A stretch of 8,017 nucleotides of DNA, taken from contig CALJNY010000267.1 in the NCBI GenBank assembly GCA_937981515.1, positions 1-8,017 of the forward strand, given 5' to 3'. The position numbers and the translations under genes are program-made. The notes beneath the pieces were generated by a model that saw only the letters and a program-made list of their open reading frames with translations, had not been told where the DNA came from and searched no databases. Within the stretch, counting starts at the first letter, position 1. Every line of letters starts with the position of its first letter. This DNA comes from an uncultured Collinsella sp. (GTDB lineage: Bacteria > Actinomycetota > Coriobacteriia > Coriobacteriales > Coriobacteriaceae). Shown here piece after piece: positions 5,789 to 8,017 of the stretch.

Positions 5789-6169
5789 ATGGCGGTGCAA
5801 AGAAGGAATACCAGGCAGCGAAAGCTGGTTCTTGACGCCGTGCGCCAAAGCTATAACCATCCCACCGCCGACGAAATCTACAACGTCGTGCGCGCGCAGG
5901 ATGACAAAATCAGCCGCGGTACGGTCTACCGCAACCTCAATCTCTTGGCCGACGCCGGCGAGATCCTCTCCATCAAGACGCCGGGCGGCAGCCGCTTCGA
6001 TCGCACGATCGAGCCGCATGCGCATATCATCTGCACCTCGTGCAGCCGCGTCATCGACGTACCGCTCCCCTTCGATGCCCAGCTCGACGCAAAGGCGTCC
6101 GAGCAAATCGGCTGGCACGTCACGTCGCACTACACCATCTTCGAGGGTCTCTGCCCCGACTGCCGGTAG
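5789..6169 (+). CDS. perR: PerR-type Fur family transcriptional repressor
   Basis: This 126-residue Fur-family repressor is shorter than Bacillus PerR (about 145) mainly at the N-terminus. The winged-helix DNA-binding domain is residues 1-70 (RQRKLVLDAVRQS, HPTADEIY, SRGTVYRNLNLLADAG). The dimerisation and metal domain follows. All five PerR regulatory ligands can be aligned: H24 (H37 in B. subtilis), D71 (D85), H77 and H79 (H91, H93), and D90 (D104). An aspartate rather than glutamate at the last site is the PerR-like state. The structural zinc cysteines are C82/C85 and C122/C125. The expected role is an Fe/Mn-dependent peroxide-sensing repressor of oxidative-stress genes, inactivated by metal-catalysed histidine oxidation. 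The ATG at 5789 has GAGG (5777-5780), 8 nt upstream. No catalase or peroxiredoxin gene is adjacent within the window. Fur or Zur function is less likely on the ligand pattern. Confidence 0.85.
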   Translation: MAVQRRNTRQRKLVLDAVRQSYNHPTADEIYNVVRAQDDKISRGTVYRNLNLLADAGEILSIKTPGGSRFDRTIEPHAHIICTSCSRVIDVPLPFDAQLDAKASEQIGWHVTSHYTIFEGLCPDCR

Positions 6170-6177
6170 CCCTTAGT

Positions 6178-6253
6178 GGCATGCCCGCAAATCTACTTGC
6201 CCATCCGCTACAGCAAACAGCACATTTCTAGGCATGTCCCGAAAACCTACTCG
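6178..6253. repeat. Imperfect direct repeat between perR and the HAD gene
   Basis: Two related strings, GGCATGCCCGCAAATCTACT (6178-6197) and GGCATGTCCCGAAAACCTACT (6231-6251), are spaced 53 bp apart. The second runs into the stop codon of the HAD gene. The first begins with the 8-bp palindrome GGCATGCC, so the two could also pair as a long-loop hairpin (8 bp with one wobble). No T-tract follows, so no ordinary terminator for the convergent genes is visible here. Confidence 0.35.
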
Positions 6254-7044
6254 GCGAGCAGGCGGCGCAGTTCTTCTTCGACCGTGCGCACGTAGCGGAC
6301 GCGGTCGTTAATGCCACGCATAGAGGGGTTGCAGCTCTCCATCAGATAGGGATGGCCCACGACGTTGAGCATGTCGCGATCGTTCTCATTGTCGCCAAAC
6401 GCCATCATCTCATCGGGCGAAATACCCAGGGCACGACCGTAATCGGCAAGCGCGGAGCCCTTGCCCGAACCGAAACCGATAAAGTCCGTCCATTCGGTTC
6501 CCGACGTCATCACGTCGACACGGTCGCCAAAGAGGCGCTCAAAATGCTCCAGCGCGGCCGGCTGATCCACCTCGGGCGTCTGGAAGGCAATCTTAATGAC
6601 GTCCTCGTCGATGTCCTCGGGACGGTCGACCACCGCCACATCGCAGTGGACCTCATAGCGCAAATGGTCGACGAACGCATCATTGCCGCTCATGGTGTAG
6701 AGGTGCCCCTCACACGAAAGGGTCACGTCGGCATGGGGATACGCAACCACGGCATTCGCGATATCCATAGCAAGGCTACGCTCCATGGAACGCTTGACAA
6801 CGGCACGCTCCTCGCTCATCACCAGGGCTCCGTTTTCGCATACATAGGCGAGCTCATCGGCCACCGGGGCAAACAGGTAGCGCAAGCTCGCATATTGACG
6901 GCCACTCGCCGGCATAAACACGATACCGCGACGATTTAGCCCATCGATAAGCTCAAAGGCCTCGGAACGCGGCTCGCGCTCCCCCGGATGCAGCAACGTG
7001 CCGTCCAAATCGCATGCAATCAGCTTGATTCCCTCAAGACCCAT
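6247..7044 (-). CDS. Cof-type HAD-superfamily hydrolase
   Basis: This 265-residue haloacid-dehalogenase-fold phosphatase of the Cof/YidA (type IIB cap) group is near the family's usual 265-275 length. Motif I is CDLDGTLL, with nucleophile D12 and acid/base D14. Motif II is PASGR with S47. Motif III is GSGKGSAL with K195. Motif IV is GDNENDRDML with D218 and D222. The type IIB cap lies between motifs II and III (about 75-185). These cytoplasmic Mg-dependent enzymes dephosphorylate small molecules such as sugar phosphates or flavin and PLP precursors. The substrate is not predictable. The chosen start is ATG 7044, with GGGGA (7050-7054) about 6 nt upstream. A TTG at 7056 in the same frame is only 2 nt from GGAGG (7059-7063), too close to be a good start. 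It is last in the slyD, ureE-like, HAD minus-strand series, after a hairpin. Confidence 0.9.
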   Translation of the reverse strand: MGLEGIKLIACDLDGTLLHPGEREPRSEAFELIDGLNRRGIVFMPASGRQYASLRYLFAPVADELAYVCENGALVMSEERAVVKRSMERSLAMDIANAVVAYPHADVTLSCEGHLYTMSGNDAFVDHLRYEVHCDVAVVDRPEDIDEDVIKIAFQTPEVDQPAALEHFERLFGDRVDVMTSGTEWTDFIGFGSGKGSALADYGRALGISPDEMMAFGDNENDRDMLNVVGHPYLMESCNPSMRGINDRVRYVRTVEEELRRLLAE

Positions 7045-7071
7045 ACGCTTCCCCAAAGCCTCCTATCAACA

Positions 7072-7114
7072 GCAAGACGGACCTTGATTGGTCGCCCCTC
7101 AAAGCCCGTCTTGC
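7072..7114 (-). other. 16-pair hairpin between the ureE-like and HAD genes
   Basis: In minus-strand RNA, GCAAGACGGGCUUUGA (7099-7114) pairs with UCAAGGUCCGUCUUGC (7072-7087) along its full length, with two G-U wobbles and an 11-nt loop (7088-7098). In plus-strand RNA those two wobbles become C-A mismatches, so the structure is optimised for minus-strand transcripts. No U-tract follows. The HAD Shine-Dalgarno GGAGG begins 9 nt later. It may be a U-less terminator, an RNA-processing or stability element, or a regulator of HAD translation. Confidence 0.6.
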
Positions 7115-7118
7115 GCAT

Positions 7119-7145
7119 ACGCGCGCTTAGCCGCGCGTCTTTTTT
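7119..7145 (+). terminator. Plus-strand intrinsic terminator overlapping the ureE-like 3' end
   Basis: ACGCGCG (7119-7125) and CGCGCGT (7132-7138) form a 7-bp GC stem with a 6-nt loop, followed one base later by six T's (7140-7145) on the plus strand. It lies across the last codons of the minus-strand ureE-like gene. No plus-strand gene ends nearby. It may stop antisense transcription reading through from perR, or may reflect the local Arg/Lys codons by chance. Confidence 0.45.
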
Positions 7146-7705
7146 ACGATGGTAAAGTCCGGAGCCATGCTCACGACGACCTCCGCCGCACTCGACGCAA
7201 AGCGCCGGTCCGTATCGAGTTCACGGGTAACCACCGAGAGGCGAACGCCCTCGATACCCCGGAGCATGCGGCCCAAAACAGGCTGCACCGGCGTATACAT
7301 GCGCACGGTATGCTCGTCCGAGTCGCCCCGGAAGAGCGGCGCATGCATGTTGCCGATCTCCCAGCACGCATGCGCGAGCGCAATCGGATCCATGCGGTCG
7401 ACTTCGACCAAATAAACCTCGGCGCTGCGCAGGCGCACGACAACCGCCACGGGCACCACGCCCGAACGGTCAATGGCGAGCACGTCGCCGTCAGCAAGAC
7501 GACTACCGTCGGTAGCATCCGGCCGAACATCGATCGTGCGCCCCAGCTCCGTCACGCCCGCAAACGCGCATACATCAGCCTGGTCCCAATCGAGCAGTAG
7601 CTCATCGACCTCAAAGACACCGCCCAGCTCCCGGCGAAGCAAAAGCTCATAGGACGGGTCGTTGAGATTTCCGAGACACGTTGTCGAAACCAGATTTGCA
7701 GGCAT
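7127..7705 (-). CDS. UreE-like nickel metallochaperone homologue
   Basis: This 192-residue protein shows the two-part UreE layout. An N-terminal beta-barrel spans about 30-102 (ELLLDWDQADVCAFAGVTE, then RLADGDVLAIDRSG with an LxxGDVL-like core). A ferredoxin-like C-terminal domain starts at DPIALAHACWEIGNMHAPL (106-124), which matches the UreE hallmark D-P-x-x-L-A-x-A-C-x-x-x-G-N-x-H. H121 corresponds to the conserved interface nickel ligand (H96 in Klebsiella UreE). The nearby secondary histidines (H110 and H112 in Klebsiella) are replaced (YTPVQP, 137-142), and there is no His-rich tail. The protein instead ends in an unusual stretch of about 30 residues (163-192). UreE delivers nickel to urease. 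No urease gene is in view. The gene starts 3 bp after slyD, with GAGG (7714-7717) inside the slyD end, indicating translational coupling to another nickel-linked protein family. Assignment is by motif, without a database search. Confidence 0.72.
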   Translation of the reverse strand: MPANLVSTTCLGNLNDPSYELLLRRELGGVFEVDELLLDWDQADVCAFAGVTELGRTIDVRPDATDGSRLADGDVLAIDRSGVVPVAVVVRLRSAEVYLVEVDRMDPIALAHACWEIGNMHAPLFRGDSDEHTVRMYTPVQPVLGRMLRGIEGVRLSVVTRELDTDRRFASSAAEVVVSMAPDFTIVKKTRG

Positions 7706-7708
7706 AGC

Positions 7709-8017
7709 CTAATCCTCGACCTCGACGAGCTCGATATCGAAGTTGAGATCCTTGCCGGCAAGCTCGTGGTTGGCATCGAGCGTCACAGCCTCGGGCGTCA
7801 CGTCAATGACGACGGCGGGGACAGGCATGCCACTCGGCGTGGACAGGAAGAGCTTCATGCCCTTCTCGATCTGCTCGATGTTGGGAACCTGCTCGGCCGG
7901 GAAGGTAATAACCATCTCAGGATTGTGCTCGCCGTAGGCATCGGCAGCCGGGATGTGCACGGTCTTCTTCTCGCCCACCTGCATGTCGACAACAGCGGCG
8001 TCGAAGCCCTTGATCAT
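7709..8017 (-). CDS. slyD: SlyD-like FKBP peptidyl-prolyl isomerase, 5' end outside window
   Basis: The visible 102 residues are the C-terminal two-thirds of an FKBP-type prolyl isomerase of the SlyD class. IKGFDAAVVDMQVGEKKTVHIP matches the SlyD core strand region (LISGLE-like). DAYGEHNPEMVITFP opens the inserted chaperone (IF) flap. DANHELAGKDLNFDIELVEV (81-100) is the returning FKBP strand with the family's NH-LAGK motif. The ATG at the edge is therefore internal, and about 40-50 N-terminal residues lie beyond 8017. SlyD proteins fold proline-limited substrates and, in enterobacteria, supply nickel for hydrogenase maturation through a Cys/His-rich tail. Here the protein stops at EVEVED-like acidic residues right after the FKBP domain, so that metal-binding tail is absent. 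It is the first visible gene of a probable operon with the ureE-like gene. Confidence 0.85.
   Translation of the reverse strand: MIKGFDAAVVDMQVGEKKTVHIPAADAYGEHNPEMVITFPAEQVPNIEQIEKGMKLFLSTPSGMPVPAVVIDVTPEAVTLDANHELAGKDLNFDIELVEVED

Noticed and set aside
6352..6939. A 195-codon plus-strand open frame antisense to the HAD gene
   Set aside because: The minus-strand gene has complete HAD motifs, and the antisense frame has no start signal or family resemblance.
7045..7056. TTG at 7056 as the HAD start
   Set aside because: It is only 2 nt from GGAGG. The ATG at 7044 gives a family-typical N-terminus and has GGGGA at usable spacing.

Overview
The window is compact, GC-rich bacterial chromosome with Shine-Dalgarno-led genes, short intergenic gaps and ordinary housekeeping content. 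The protein flavour (MetY, a 126-residue PerR-like repressor, Gfo/Idh/MocA and Cof-type HAD proteins, an Ala-rich secreted coiled-coil protein) suggests an actinobacterial gut anaerobe of the Coriobacteriia, perhaps Collinsella. This is an inference from style and not a database match. No tRNA, rRNA, CRISPR array, insertion sequence or prophage signature is visible.

Left part (1-3585). A secreted protein on the minus strand runs off the left edge. Next, also on the minus strand, is metY (O-acetylhomoserine sulfhydrylase), ended by a 13-bp-stem intrinsic terminator at 960-1000. A divergent LysR-type regulator starts 275 bp beyond metY. This divergent gap is the richest part of the window. It holds a near-consensus metY promoter (TTGACC-17-TACTAT), a canonical LysR box (ATC-N9-GAT) centred about 66 bp upstream of the predicted metY start site, and an inverted repeat filling the promoter spacer. 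Its leader of roughly 180 nt carries a 17-codon cysteine-containing upstream ORF with a textbook Shine-Dalgarno and a 14-pair hairpin over the end of that ORF. Together these look like a two-layer sulfur-amino-acid control region.

Middle part (3586-6169), plus strand. It holds rnhA (RNase HI, GTG start), a Gfo/Idh/MocA oxidoreductase followed 2 bp later by an acylphosphatase-domain protein with an unusual N-terminal extension, and a PerR-type Fur-family repressor that keeps all five regulatory metal ligands and both structural CxxC pairs. rnhA and the oxidoreductase are preceded by the same -10-like string GCGCTACA(A/C)T without a good -35.

Right part (6247-8017), minus strand. Reading right to left there is a SlyD-like FKBP peptidyl-prolyl isomerase (5' end outside the window), a UreE-like protein 3 bp downstream, and a Cof-type HAD hydrolase. 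A 16-pair hairpin without a U-tract separates the last two. SlyD and UreE are both known nickel-handling families. Finding them as a coupled pair with no urease gene in view, and with the usual His-rich tails absent from both, is the second point worth following up.
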